The translations under genes were made by a program, and so were the position numbers. From contig NZ_JBEHZE010000001.1 of NCBI RefSeq assembly GCF_041058985.1, positions 744,001-808,000 of the forward strand: a stretch of 64,000 nt of DNA. Direction: 5' to 3'. Within the stretch, counting starts at the first letter, position 1; every line of letters starts with the position of its first letter. This DNA is from Hyphococcus lacteus (GTDB taxonomy: Bacteria > Pseudomonadota > Alphaproteobacteria > Caulobacterales > Parvularculaceae). Shown in pieces: positions 54,180-63,699 of this stretch. Below the pieces are notes generated by a model, which saw only the letters and a program-made list of their open reading frames with translations, did not search any database and was not told the origin of the DNA.

Positions 54180-54632
54180 TTAGAGATCCAATGCCATCAC
54201 GGCGGCGTCGCCGCCATCGCGATAATATTGTTTTCGCGCACCGATCGTCGCGAACCCGGCCCGCATATAAAGCGCGAGGGCCGAAGAATTGGCGGCATCA
54301 ACCTCAAGAAACAGCTTTTGCGCGCCGCCATCACGTGCCGCCTTTATGACCGCATCCAATAACGCTTCGCCCAGTCCGCCACCACGCGCGGTCGGGGCAA
54401 CCCCGATGGTGAGTATCTCGGCCTGTTCGCCAAGGTCACGCCACAACGCAAAACCCAATGGCGGCGCTTCTACAGATATCTGGCCACCCAATAGGACCGT
54501 CACGCCAGACGCAACAAAACTCGCCTTAACGCTGTCTTCACCCCAACTTCTCGCGTCAAACGCGAGGGCTTCCAACGCAACCAATGTGTCAGCATCTTCG
54601 GTTTTCGCCGTCCAAATTCGCCATCCACTCAT
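54180..54632 (-). CDS. rimI: Ribosomal-protein-alanine N-acetyltransferase-like GNAT protein
   Basis: A 150-residue GNAT acetyltransferase with the acetyl-CoA loop VAPTARGGGLGEALLDAVI and the C-terminal NSSALALYMRAGFATIGARK. Adjacency to tsaB, with ATGA overlap, supports RimI; other GNAT roles cannot be excluded. Confidence 0.88.
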   Translation of the reverse strand: MSGWRIWTAKTEDADTLVALEALAFDARSWGEDSVKASFVASGVTVLLGGQISVEAPPLGFALWRDLGEQAEILTIGVAPTARGGGLGEALLDAVIKAARDGGAQKLFLEVDAANSSALALYMRAGFATIGARKQYYRDGGDAAVMALDL

Positions 54633-55306
54633 CTGGGCGCAGATCCCGAAAATAAGCCCGGCTTGCCCGGTTTGGCGTCAGGCACCCGAAGATAGAGCGG
54701 GGCCGGCGGCAACGCTGAGCGCGGGGCTGCAAGCGCTAATTGGGCAACAATTTTAGCATCAATTTGGCTTTTTGTCGCCTGTCGCTGCCAGTTGTCTGGA
54801 AGGTCGCCAAGCAGCGCGGCCCCAGAGCCAACAATCGTGACAGGCTCAGCCCCGGCACTTTGCCTCAATATATTCAAGCTTTGTTCGGGAGTCGAAACAA
54901 ATGGTGCCGCGATCTCCGCACCATCATTTCCGTACAGTGCCGCAAAAACCTCGCCCCGGCGGGCATCAATGACGGTCGCTGTCAGTGATGTTGGCTCTAC
55001 GCCTGCAGCGAGCGCCGCGAGGCTTGTCACTCCGATAATATCAATGCCTGTCCCAATACCCAGACCGCGCGCAAACGCTAAGGCGACCCGGACACCAGTA
55101 AACCCACCAGGCCCAATCACAACGCCGACCCGGTCAAGGTCGCGGAAAGTAACTCCCGCCTCCTTCACCGCCAACGCCGCCATCGGTGCCAAATGTTCGG
55201 CGTGGCCGCGCTCCATATCCACGGACTTATCCGCGAGCACGTCATCACCCCTTAGAATAGCCACCGAGCAGCGTTGCAACGCCGTATCAAGACCCATGAT
55301 CAACAT
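54629..55306 (-). CDS. tsaB: tRNA threonylcarbamoyladenosine biosynthesis protein TsaB
   Basis: The pseudo-kinase-like partner of TsaD in t6A formation. MGLDTALQRCSVAILRG, HAEHLAPM and GPGGFTGVRVALAFARGLG are signatures. The ATG at 55306 has AGGAAG upstream and gives 225 residues. It overlaps rimI by ATGA. Confidence 0.93.
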   Translation of the reverse strand: MLIMGLDTALQRCSVAILRGDDVLADKSVDMERGHAEHLAPMAALAVKEAGVTFRDLDRVGVVIGPGGFTGVRVALAFARGLGIGTGIDIIGVTSLAALAAGVEPTSLTATVIDARRGEVFAALYGNDGAEIAAPFVSTPEQSLNILRQSAGAEPVTIVGSGAALLGDLPDNWQRQATKSQIDAKIVAQLALAAPRSALPPAPLYLRVPDAKPGKPGLFSGSAPR

Positions 55307-55365
55307 GGGCACTTCCTAGCCCTGAGCGGGTGGTGTCGCAAAGCGGAAAATCAGTCGAGGACAAA

Positions 55366-55953
55366 ATGAACGCCATCCCCATGAATGACCCACGCCAGTT
55401 TCAATTCGACCTGCCGTCAAACAGCATACCCCCTGCCCCCCTAAACGAAGTTATTCATCGCCGCGCCTGGGCCGCGGCCCCGCTATCAACCAGCCCCCGC
55501 GAAAACCCGGACATCGAATTGATTGTAATTCACGCCACCGCAGGATCGACCACGGATGGTGCCGTATCGGTCATGGCCGAAGGGCGCGCGAGTTTTCATT
55601 GGGCTGTCCCCGGCCCGAGCGAAGCAGAGCATGAGGCATTTGTCTGGGCATGTGCGCCGGAAACCCGCGCCGCATGGCATGTGCGCAATAGCTGCTGCCA
55701 TTCAGCCATTTGCGCTGGCGCGCGGCGGCTCAATCATCGGTCATTAGGAATTGAAATCGTTAACACCCAGCGCGGCGCACCGTTTACCGAATGGCAAATC
55801 ACAGCAACGGCAGAAATTATTCGCTATGCCCGCGCAAAATATCCGCACCTTCGCCATGTGGTCAGCCATGCACGCCTTGACCCCGTCCGCCGGACAGATC
55901 CGGGTCATTATTTTCCGTGGACAAACTTAATGGAAAGAGCACTATCAATTTAA
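55366..55953 (+). CDS. N-acetylmuramoyl-L-alanine amidase (Amidase_2/AmpD-like)
   Basis: 195 residues, no signal peptide. The zinc site matches AmpD: His56 in IVIHATAG, His168 in VVSHARLD and Asp178 in RRTDPG, with the same His-to-Asp spacing. It cuts the amide between muramic acid and the peptide, probably on recycled muropeptides. GAGG precedes ATG 55366. Confidence 0.83.
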   Translation: MNAIPMNDPRQFQFDLPSNSIPPAPLNEVIHRRAWAAAPLSTSPRENPDIELIVIHATAGSTTDGAVSVMAEGRASFHWAVPGPSEAEHEAFVWACAPETRAAWHVRNSCCHSAICAGARRLNHRSLGIEIVNTQRGAPFTEWQITATAEIIRYARAKYPHLRHVVSHARLDPVRRTDPGHYFPWTNLMERALSI

Positions 55954-56747
55954 CATGGCTTTCGTGCGATCACTAATGATTGCCCGAAAAGCGCAAATGG
56001 TGGCTCGACGATTTCAAACCCTCGTAACAAATTATCCCGGAGATATGCTTCTGGGTGATAGGCGACAAAGGTTCGCGAGCCCTCTTTTACACCGCCTCTT
56101 ACGACCAACGCGCCTTGATCGAACTGTGCTTGCTCATGGGGCAGTAATTGCTCGCCCGGAAGCTGCATATGAAATGCACCCAGGAAGACGCCGCCCGGTT
56201 TTAGGACGCGCTCAATCTCGGTTATCCAGTTTTCATGCCCCTCGGCGGACAAATGCGTGAAGACCGAAAGCGCATAAAGCGCATCAAAACTATCATTTTG
56301 TGCCGGCAGCGGTGGACTAAGATCGTTACGCGCAAACTGCGCGCCAGTAATATTATTTGCACACCAATTAATTGCTGCGGCGTTATAGTCAAATCCATAT
56401 CGCTGATAGCGATTCGGCATATGGCGTAGCACCCGCCCAAGCCCACAGCCCCAGTCGGCAACGCGAGGTTCTTTGGCATCAACATAACCGTCGATTTTTT
56501 CTTGAATTGCGGCGGCGGTCGCCTGTCCCGTTTTCCAATAAAGCTCAAACGAGGTGTGGCGATACATATCGTGCATCCACCATAAAGGCGGCTGCACGAA
56601 TTCAGGGCGACGTTCGAGAAACTTCTGATTGCTGGCGGCACTTTGCCATTTCGACCGAACAAACCGAACAGCATCAAGCGCTGGTAACAGCCCTATCTTC
56701 CGCGCGAGCGCGAGAAAAGATTGCTTATTCACAGCGCGGCTACGCAA
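55950..56747 (-). CDS. Class I SAM-dependent methyltransferase
   Basis: 265 residues. VADWGCGLGRVLRHMP is the SAM motif; LSVFTHLSAEGHENWITEIERVL and LKPGGVFLGAFHM follow, a pattern of Methyltransf_25/11 enzymes. The start is probably TTG 56747 or GTG 56732, just after rutE's stop, so they are cotranscribed. The substrate is unknown. It overlaps the amidase end by 4 bp. Confidence 0.78.
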   Translation of the reverse strand: MRSRAVNKQSFLALARKIGLLPALDAVRFVRSKWQSAASNQKFLERRPEFVQPPLWWMHDMYRHTSFELYWKTGQATAAAIQEKIDGYVDAKEPRVADWGCGLGRVLRHMPNRYQRYGFDYNAAAINWCANNITGAQFARNDLSPPLPAQNDSFDALYALSVFTHLSAEGHENWITEIERVLKPGGVFLGAFHMQLPGEQLLPHEQAQFDQGALVVRGGVKEGSRTFVAYHPEAYLRDNLLRGFEIVEPPFALFGQSLVIARKPC

Positions 56748-56752
56748 ATGGA

Positions 56753-57346
56753 TCAGAGAATTTCACAAGCATCATTAAAGTCGAGACGCGGCGAACGCGG
56801 GAACATATTTTCGTCCGTACCGTAACCAACATTACAAAGGAAATTCGCTTTGATGGTCGTACCTTTGAAAAATTCTTCGTTGACACCAGCTTGGTCAAAC
56901 CCCGACATCGGCCCACAATCGAGTCCCAATGCCCGCGCCGCAACCATGAAATAAGCGCCCTGTAGCGTACCGTTGCGGATCGCAGTTTCTTCGATCAATG
57001 CGTCATTGCCCACAAACCAAGCTTTTGCGTCCGTATGCGGGAACAGATCGGGTAGTTTTTCATAAAACGCCAAGTCATAGCCAATGATGACACAAACCGG
57101 CGCAGCCATAGTTTTTGCGGCATTTCCTTCGGCGAGGTGTGGCTTGAGGCGCGCTTTAGCGGCGTCACTTTCAACAAAAACAAACCGCGCCGGAGAGCAA
57201 TTTGCAGATGTTGGACCAAATTTGGTGAGGTCATAAACGGCCTGCATCAAGGTCGATGTGACCTTGCGGTCTTCCCAACCATTATGGGTGCGGGCATCGC
57301 GGAAGATAATGTCTAGGGCTTGGTCATTGATCATTTTATCGGACAT
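56753..57346 (-). CDS. rutE: Nitroreductase-family malonic semialdehyde reductase (RutE/HadB-like)
   Basis: 197 residues. An FMN-dependent NADPH oxidoreductase. The RutE/HadB features are LTKFGPTSANCSPARFVFV, GNAAKTMAAPVCVIIGYD and CGPMSGFD. No other rut gene is present, so it may reduce malonic semialdehyde or related aldehydes outside the pyrimidine pathway. Confidence 0.87.
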   Translation of the reverse strand: MSDKMINDQALDIIFRDARTHNGWEDRKVTSTLMQAVYDLTKFGPTSANCSPARFVFVESDAAKARLKPHLAEGNAAKTMAAPVCVIIGYDLAFYEKLPDLFPHTDAKAWFVGNDALIEETAIRNGTLQGAYFMVAARALGLDCGPMSGFDQAGVNEEFFKGTTIKANFLCNVGYGTDENMFPRSPRLDFNDACEIL

Positions 57347-57450
57347 GAGATTACTTTCCGGTTTGGGCGGTGCGCCTTACAACTCGACTATAGAGATTCT
57401 CGTATAGGATGCCGCGCGGGGGCTCAACCGCTTAAGCGCAATGCCTGAGC

Positions 57451-58038
57451 CTATGCGACCGCTTCAACGCTGACCACTTCGGGCACATAGTGTTTAAGCA
57501 TATTCTCAATACCGGATTTCAACGTCATGGTTGAGGATGGACACCCCGCACACGCCCCTTGCATCGCCAAGAATACAACCCCAGTCCGTGGTTCAAAATG
57601 CTTGAAAACAATGTCACCGCCATCAGCAGCCACCGCTGGGCGGACACGGGTTTCAATCAATTCAATAATTTGTTCCACGACCTCGCGGTCGTCGCCTTCG
57701 TAATCTTCGAGTGGCGTCGCGGGCGCTGATGTGTTTGCCTCTGCACCTTCATGCAACACCGGTATGCCCGCAGTAAGGAAATCCGCGAGCGACCCAAGGA
57801 GCGCGGGCTTAATATGAAGCCATTCAACCGCTTCAGCTTTTGTTACGGTCACGAAATCCGCGCCAAGATAAACGCCCATAACGCCATCGGTCTCGAACAT
57901 CATTTGCGCTAACGGCGAAGCCGCAGCCGATTCAATGGTCGGAAAATCAATACCCATAGCTCCAGCTCCAAGGATAGCGCGTCCGGGCACAAATTTCATT
58001 GATTGCGGGTTTGGTGTGTCTTCAGTCTGGATAAACAT
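57451..58038 (-). CDS. nfuA: NifU-family iron-sulfur carrier (NfuA-like)
   Basis: 195 residues. An Nfu N-terminal domain (MFIQTEDTPNPQSMKFVPG) is joined to a NifU C-terminal domain with Cys163 and Cys166 in GACAGCPSS. It carries 4Fe-4S clusters to target enzymes such as RlmN, HemW or MiaB. It faces away from the iron-uptake genes. Confidence 0.93.
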   Translation of the reverse strand: MFIQTEDTPNPQSMKFVPGRAILGAGAMGIDFPTIESAAASPLAQMMFETDGVMGVYLGADFVTVTKAEAVEWLHIKPALLGSLADFLTAGIPVLHEGAEANTSAPATPLEDYEGDDREVVEQIIELIETRVRPAVAADGGDIVFKHFEPRTGVVFLAMQGACAGCPSSTMTLKSGIENMLKHYVPEVVSVEAVA

Positions 58039-58176
58039 GGAGCGGCCTTTTCTATTCCTACGGTCTAGCTAGTCACCACAGGCCACTAGCGCAAGGCATC
58101 AAAGCCAGTGGTTCTCATCCCTCGCGCAATTCTGATCACGAAAAAACAAACCAGTATTATGGTAGCTTTTGCGAAT

Positions 58177-58223
58177 TATAATAAGAATCATTATCACTTG
58201 TGTTGATAATCATTCTCATTTGC
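58177..58223. promoter_or_regulatory. Two Fur-box-like sites before the TonB receptor
   Basis: At 58177-58195 the minus strand reads GATAATGATTCTTATTATA (15 of 19 match the classical GATAATGATAATCATTATC). At 58205-58223 the plus strand reads GATAATCATTCTCATTTGC (14 of 19). Both lie within 95 bp of the receptor start. Confidence 0.75.
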
Positions 58224-58270
58224 GTTACTGCGCTGCAATATTCAACAGTAAATTTGCAGGGGACTTCGCA

Positions 58271-60496
58271 ATGAAAAGCGGTACCAAACAACCAAAAACA
58301 CTAAGACATCTCGCGCGGGCTAGCACATTGGCTGGACTTGCAGGTGCAAGCATCGCCCCGTCGCTTGCACAGGACATCGAGAAAGACGAAGTCATTGTGG
58401 AGGGCGAGCGCCACGGCTCTAACCCTTATGCTGATCCAGAGGCACCATACAAAATTGACCGTTCTTCGTCATCGAAACTCACGGAAAGTCTTTTAAACAC
58501 GGCGAAATCAATCGCAGTTTTGCCAAAAGAGCTCATCGAAGATTCGGGCGCACGTACCTTCCGCGATGTTGTTCGCACGCAGCCGGGTGTCACGATCGGT
58601 ACTGGCGAAGGCGGTAACGCATTCGGCGACAGAATTTTCATTCGCGGTTTTGATGCGCGTAACGACGTCTATATCGACGGCGTCCGCGATCCGGGTGTTG
58701 TCTCACGCGAGATTTTTGCCGTTGAGCAAATCGAAATTCTAAAAGGTCCATCAGGTGCATTTGCCGGACGCGGTTCCACAGGTGGTGCCGTAAGCCTTGT
58801 TTCAAAAGCACCAAAATTCGAAAACTTTGGCGATGTCGAAGCCAGTTATGACACCGAAAACTCTGTACGGCTTACCGGTGACATCAACCATGCGCTGAGT
58901 GAGACACTCGCCATCCGTGTCAACGGTCTTTTCCATGATGGCGAAACCGCTGGTCGCGACGAAGTCTATAATGATCGTTGGGGTGCCGCAGCTGCAATCC
59001 TCTTTACACCCACAGAAAACCTCGCCTTGAGCCTTGATTATTATCATCTCGAAACTGAGGATATGCCGGATTATGGCGTTCCATACGACGTCGCAAACAA
59101 CGAACCGTTTCAAGTTGATCGCAACAATTTTTACGGCCTCGTCAATCGTGACTTCCGCGAAACATTTGCAAATGTTTACACCGGAAAAGTCGAATACTCA
59201 CCGAGTGAAATTGCGACCATTAAAAGCGTCGTTCGTTACGGAAAAACCGGCAATTCCTATGTTGTATCCGCGCCAGAGCGCCCTGACACATCAGATGCGG
59301 ACCCGGCGAATTGGACTGTTCGCGCCAATCCGAAAAACCGGAATTCGGTCAATGATTACTTTGCCAATCAAACCGATGCGACGGTTGAAATTAATACTGG
59401 TAGCCTTGAACATACAATCGTCGCCGGGTTTGAAATCAGCCGGGAAACGATCGAAAACCGCCCATTTGGATTCCTCGATTCCGAAGATCCTTCGACGGGC
59501 TTGGACATTTCTCCGTTTACGGTATTTCAAAACCTTTATAACCCTGATCCATTCGTAGCGTGGCCGTTCCAAGTAGAGGAAAGTGGTGCCTATTCCGTCG
59601 CTGACATTAAATCCGACGCGTTGTATTTTCTTGATACAATTAAATTCAATGAAGCCTTTAGCGTATTTGGTGGTATGCGATATGACTTCTATCGTATCGA
59701 CGTTGAATCCGTTGGCGGTCGCGGGGCTGGCGAATTCAGCAATAACAGCAATTTCCTGAACTGGCATTTGGGCGCGGTCTATAAGCCAGCCGAGAATGCA
59801 TCAATTTATGCGTCCTACGGATCATCATCCAATCCATCGGGCGAACAAGTAGATGGTCTTGGTGATGCGTATGGCGGCATTACGACCTCGACCGAAAACC
59901 TAGACCCTGAGCGCAACAAGTCTTTTGAAATTGGCGCAAAATGGAATGTCTTAGACGAACATCTAGCTTTGACGGCCGCAGTCTATCGCACCAACAAAAC
60001 CGATGCGCGCGTCCAAGGAATCGATGGCGTTTTCACACTTGAGGGCGAACAACGAGTTCAAGGGGTTGAGCTTGGCTTCTCTGGTCAGGTCACAAAACAA
60101 TGGAGCGTCCATGGCGGGCTTTCACTACTCGAAGCCGAAATCACGGACTCGCCTGACCCAACAGAGATCGGTGCAAGATTGCCCAATATTGCCGAGACAA
60201 GTTTTAACCTTTTGACACGTTACCAAGTCACGAGCCGCTTTCATCTTGGTGGACAAGCAACCTATGAGGGCGAACGCGTTGGCGGATCAGTTGCAGATCG
60301 CGGAACCGCAATTCCCGGCTATTGGCGTTTCGACGCTTTTGGTGGATATCGCGTTACCGATAATGTCGAAGTTTCATTCAATCTCGTCAACGCAGCGGAC
60401 AAACTCTATTATGATGCGCTTTACCGCTCCGGTACGCCATTTGCCTATATTGCACCTGGCCGTTCCGCGATGTTTACCGTTGATGTCGATTTTTAA
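58271..60496 (+). CDS. TonB-dependent catecholate siderophore receptor (Fiu-like)
   Basis: 741 residues from the ATG at 58271 (AGGGGAC upstream). A signal peptide ends near SLAQDIEKDE. The plug domain (LTESLLNTAKSIAVLPKELIEDSG, quoted in part; RIFIRGFDARNDVYIDGVRDP) and a 22-strand barrel follow, ending in a terminal Phe (VDVDF). The plug pattern and the PiuC gene next door match the Fiu/PiuA group that takes up ferric catecholates. Confidence 0.88.
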   Translation: MKSGTKQPKTLRHLARASTLAGLAGASIAPSLAQDIEKDEVIVEGERHGSNPYADPEAPYKIDRSSSSKLTESLLNTAKSIAVLPKELIEDSGARTFRDVVRTQPGVTIGTGEGGNAFGDRIFIRGFDARNDVYIDGVRDPGVVSREIFAVEQIEILKGPSGAFAGRGSTGGAVSLVSKAPKFENFGDVEASYDTENSVRLTGDINHALSETLAIRVNGLFHDGETAGRDEVYNDRWGAAAAILFTPTENLALSLDYYHLETEDMPDYGVPYDVANNEPFQVDRNNFYGLVNRDFRETFANVYTGKVEYSPSEIATIKSVVRYGKTGNSYVVSAPERPDTSDADPANWTVRANPKNRNSVNDYFANQTDATVEINTGSLEHTIVAGFEISRETIENRPFGFLDSEDPSTGLDISPFTVFQNLYNPDPFVAWPFQVEESGAYSVADIKSDALYFLDTIKFNEAFSVFGGMRYDFYRIDVESVGGRGAGEFSNNSNFLNWHLGAVYKPAENASIYASYGSSSNPSGEQVDGLGDAYGGITTSTENLDPERNKSFEIGAKWNVLDEHLALTAAVYRTNKTDARVQGIDGVFTLEGEQRVQGVELGFSGQVTKQWSVHGGLSLLEAEITDSPDPTEIGARLPNIAETSFNLLTRYQVTSRFHLGGQATYEGERVGGSVADRGTAIPGYWRFDAFGGYRVTDNVEVSFNLVNAADKLYYDALYRSGTPFAYIAPGRSAMFTVDVDF

Positions 60497-60508
60497 GGCC
60501 TAGAAAAT

Positions 60509-61192
60509 ATGTTGACCACAATCCCGGATGTTCTATCGGCTGACGAGCTCGCAATGTTTCGCGACAGGCTTGATCGGGCATCCTGGGTTGATGGTCGGCA
60601 AACCGCCGGCACACAATCAGCCCTAACAAAACGAAACCAGCAACTGGACGAAGCGTCAGCGACCGCCCAACAGCTTGGTGGCTTGGTCCTCGACGCCCTT
60701 GGGCGCAACGGACTTTTCGTGTCAGCCGCGCTTCCCAACAAAATCTTTCCGCCTTTGTTCAATAAATATGAAGGCGGCGAGACTTTCGGTGCCCATGTGG
60801 ACAATGCGATAAGGGGGGTCAAAGGCACGCCGGTTCGTATTCGAACCGATTTATCTGCGACCCTCTTTATCTCATCGCCCGACGAATATGATGGCGGCGA
60901 ATTGATCATCGAAACCGGATTTGGCGTTCAGGAAGTCAAGCTCCCTGCTGGGCATCTTGTGCTTTACCCTTCGACCAGCCTTCATTCTGTGACACCGGTC
61001 ACGCGCGGTGCTCGCATCGCGAGCTTTTTTTGGTTGCAAAGCATGGTCCGATCAAACGAAGACCGCGCCACGCTTTTTGATCTCGACCAATCGATTCAAA
61101 CTTTGGGATCTGAGCGCGGCATGAATGACCCGGCGGTCCTGACCCTTTCAGGGGTTTATCACAACCTATTGCGTCGCTTTGCCGATACTTAA
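60509..61192 (+). CDS. piuC: PiuC/YbiX-type iron-uptake 2-oxoglutarate dioxygenase
   Basis: 227 residues. The iron-binding triad is His96 and Asp98 in GAHVDNAIRG and His159 in TSLHSVTPV; the 2-oxoglutarate Arg is in RGARIA. PiuC enzymes lie beside catecholate receptors and are linked to iron uptake. It starts 13 bp after the receptor stop, so it shares the Fur-regulated transcript. Confidence 0.93.
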   Translation: MLTTIPDVLSADELAMFRDRLDRASWVDGRQTAGTQSALTKRNQQLDEASATAQQLGGLVLDALGRNGLFVSAALPNKIFPPLFNKYEGGETFGAHVDNAIRGVKGTPVRIRTDLSATLFISSPDEYDGGELIIETGFGVQEVKLPAGHLVLYPSTSLHSVTPVTRGARIASFFWLQSMVRSNEDRATLFDLDQSIQTLGSERGMNDPAVLTLSGVYHNLLRRFADT

Positions 61193-61310
61193 GCAACGTT
61201 CACCAAGTTTATTGTACCGAACCAGCGAAAACCTGCGGTCTCAGGATTGCAGCCCCATGTTGAGCCGCGTATGCCTGAATAGATAACCATCGGGCATTAG
61301 ACGGATTATC

Positions 61311-63605
61311 ATGGACGACAACACAACAAAATTCACAGATCAGGAAGCACTCGATTTTCACAGCCGGGGCAAGCCGGGGAAATTAGAGATTAACCCTACA
61401 AAGCCTATGGCGACCCAACGCGATCTTTCGCTTGCTTATTCGCCAGGTGTTGCTGTGCCTGTTCAGAAGATCGCCGATGACCCCGATAGTGCTTATGACT
61501 ACACCTCTAAAGGCAATATGGTCGGCGTTATATCAAATGGCACAGCCATCCTTGGTATGGGCGATCTTGGCGCGCTGGCATCAAAGCCGGTCATGGAAGG
61601 AAAGTCGGTTCTCTTTAAGCGCTTTGCCGATATCGACTCTGTCGATCTCGAGGTCGATACCAAAGACCCTGATGCTTTTATCAATGCTGTGCGCTATCTC
61701 GGCCCGGCCTTTGGCGGGATCAATCTCGAAGACATTGCGGCCCCCGACAGCTTTATTATTGAACAGCGCCTCAAAGAGCTGATGGATATCCCGGTTTTTC
61801 ATGATGACCAACACGGAACAGCCATCATCGCCGCCGCCGGACTATTGAATGCACTCGATCTAACCGGGCGCTCGATCAAAGACGCAAAAATCGCGGTTTC
61901 CGGTGCCGGGTCGGCTGCGCTTTCCGTAATCGGCCTCGTCAAGGCAATGGGTGTGCCCCATGAAAATGCGCTGGTCTGCGATTCCGGTGGTGTTCTTTAT
62001 AAAGGGCGAAAGCTTGATCAGTGGCACTCGGCCCACGCTGTTGATACAGACAAACGCACCCTCGCCGAAGCGATGGATGGCGCAGATATCTGTATCGGGC
62101 TGTCGGTCGCCGGGGCGATCTCTAAAGACATGATCAAGTCCATGGCCAAAAACCCAATCATTTTTGTGATGGCCAATCCAAAGCCTGAGATCCTGCCCGA
62201 AGAAATTCGTGAGGTGCGTAGCGATGCGATCATCGCCACTGGTCGCTCTGACTACGCCAATCAGGTCAACAATGTGCTCGGCTTTCCTTACATTTTCCGT
62301 GGCGCGCTAGACGTCCGAGCACGGACAATTAATGACGAAATGAAAATTGCATGCGCCCGTGCGCTGGCTAAACTCGCGCGCGAAGATGTTCCCGACGAGG
62401 TCGCTGCCGCCTATGGCACGCGCCTACGGTACGGGCCGGGTTATATTATTCCGACACCATTCGACCCACGTTTGATTTCAGAAATTCCACCCGCCGTCGC
62501 AAAAGCCGCGATGGACACCGGCGTTGCGCGCAAACCAATCGAAGATTTTTCGACCTATAAAAACTCGCTCGCAGCGCGGCTCGACCCATCAGCATCGTTC
62601 CTTCAGAAAATTTATTCCAGCCTGCGCGGCTGCGAAAAACCTAAACGTATTGTTTTTTCCGAAGGTGAAGAAGAGGCTGTGGTCCGCGCAGCCTATGCCT
62701 TCCAGCAAGAGGGTTTGGGAACACCCGTTCTAATTGGCCGCGATGATCACATTAAAAATGCGCTCGCTGATGCTGGCTTGCCGGTCAATCATGAATTCGA
62801 GACCTACCATTCGCGCACATCGCCCCACAACGAGCTGTATACGAAGTATCTTTATAAGCGGCTTCAGCGCAAAGGACACCTCTATCGCGATGCGCAACGC
62901 CTCGTGAATACCGACCGAAATGTCTACGCGGCCTGTATGTTGGCCCACGGCCACGCTGATGGCATGGTCACGGGGGTGACCCGTCACTACGACGTGGCGC
63001 TGTCAAATGTTCGGTTGGCCCTTGATCCGCGCCCCGGCGAGCGCATGGTCGGTGTATCTATCATTCTGACCAAAAACCGAACTTTGTTTGTTGCCGATAC
63101 AAACGTCACGGAATTACCCGGTCCGAAAGACCTTGCCGAAATTGCCATGCAGGTTGCGCACGCCGCACGGCATATGGGCTTTCCGCCAAAGGTGGCTTTC
63201 GTCTCCTATTCGAATTTCGGTAATCCTGATACGGAACATTCTCGCCGCGTTGCGGGCGCAGTTGAAATTCTTGATCGGCGCATGGATGTTGACTTCGAAT
63301 ATGAAGGCGAGATGACCCCGCGCATGGCACTGAACGAGAACTTCCGCGAGCTTTACCCGTTCTCCCGCCTCAAAGGCGAAGCCAATGTGTTGATTACGCC
63401 CGGCGTTCACTCGGCGGCAATCTCAACCAAGCTATTGGGCGAAATCGGCGGCGCGCTCGTTCTCGGGCCAGTCCTGATCGGGCTTGAACGGCCAGTTCAA
63501 ATTGCACAGGTCGGTGCCGGCGTGAACGACATCGTCACCCTTGCAGCCATGGCCGCTTATGAGCTGGACGCCGAACACCGTAGCTGGGCCGAGAAAAAGG
63601 CCTAA
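61311..63605 (+). CDS. maeB: NADP-dependent malic enzyme with phosphotransacetylase-like domain
   Basis: 764 residues. Malic enzyme part (1-430): DLSLAYSPGVAVPVQ, FHDDQHGTAIIAAAGL and the dinucleotide loop VSGAGSAALSVIGL. The C-terminal third (from about 440) resembles phosphate acetyltransferase (RIVFSEGEEEAVVRAA, VTGVTRHYDVAL) but is regulatory in MaeB. It makes pyruvate and NADPH from malate and serves gluconeogenesis with aceA. Confidence 0.95.
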   Translation: MDDNTTKFTDQEALDFHSRGKPGKLEINPTKPMATQRDLSLAYSPGVAVPVQKIADDPDSAYDYTSKGNMVGVISNGTAILGMGDLGALASKPVMEGKSVLFKRFADIDSVDLEVDTKDPDAFINAVRYLGPAFGGINLEDIAAPDSFIIEQRLKELMDIPVFHDDQHGTAIIAAAGLLNALDLTGRSIKDAKIAVSGAGSAALSVIGLVKAMGVPHENALVCDSGGVLYKGRKLDQWHSAHAVDTDKRTLAEAMDGADICIGLSVAGAISKDMIKSMAKNPIIFVMANPKPEILPEEIREVRSDAIIATGRSDYANQVNNVLGFPYIFRGALDVRARTINDEMKIACARALAKLAREDVPDEVAAAYGTRLRYGPGYIIPTPFDPRLISEIPPAVAKAAMDTGVARKPIEDFSTYKNSLAARLDPSASFLQKIYSSLRGCEKPKRIVFSEGEEEAVVRAAYAFQQEGLGTPVLIGRDDHIKNALADAGLPVNHEFETYHSRTSPHNELYTKYLYKRLQRKGHLYRDAQRLVNTDRNVYAACMLAHGHADGMVTGVTRHYDVALSNVRLALDPRPGERMVGVSIILTKNRTLFVADTNVTELPGPKDLAEIAMQVAHAARHMGFPPKVAFVSYSNFGNPDTEHSRRVAGAVEILDRRMDVDFEYEGEMTPRMALNENFRELYPFSRLKGEANVLITPGVHSAAISTKLLGEIGGALVLGPVLIGLERPVQIAQVGAGVNDIVTLAAMAAYELDAEHRSWAEKKA

Positions 63606-63631
63606 ACGGTCTGATTGAATTGTTTCTGTAG

Positions 63632-63672
63632 AATAAAGTAGAGATAATTTTCTTGTCTACCTTTACTTTATT
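63632..63672. repeat. 9-bp AT-rich inverted repeat after maeB
   Basis: AATAAAGTA (63632-63640) and TACTTTATT (63664-63672) with a 23-nt spacer lie between maeB and the next gene. It may be a weak terminator or an operator. Confidence 0.4.
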
Positions 63673-63699
63673 TAATAATCTCTCTTCTTAGGGGGGAAT

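Noticed and set aside
61740..63605. The C-terminal part of maeB as an active phosphate acetyltransferase
   Set aside because: Fused MaeB proteins carry a PTA-like domain that is generally regulatory, so no separate enzyme is annotated.
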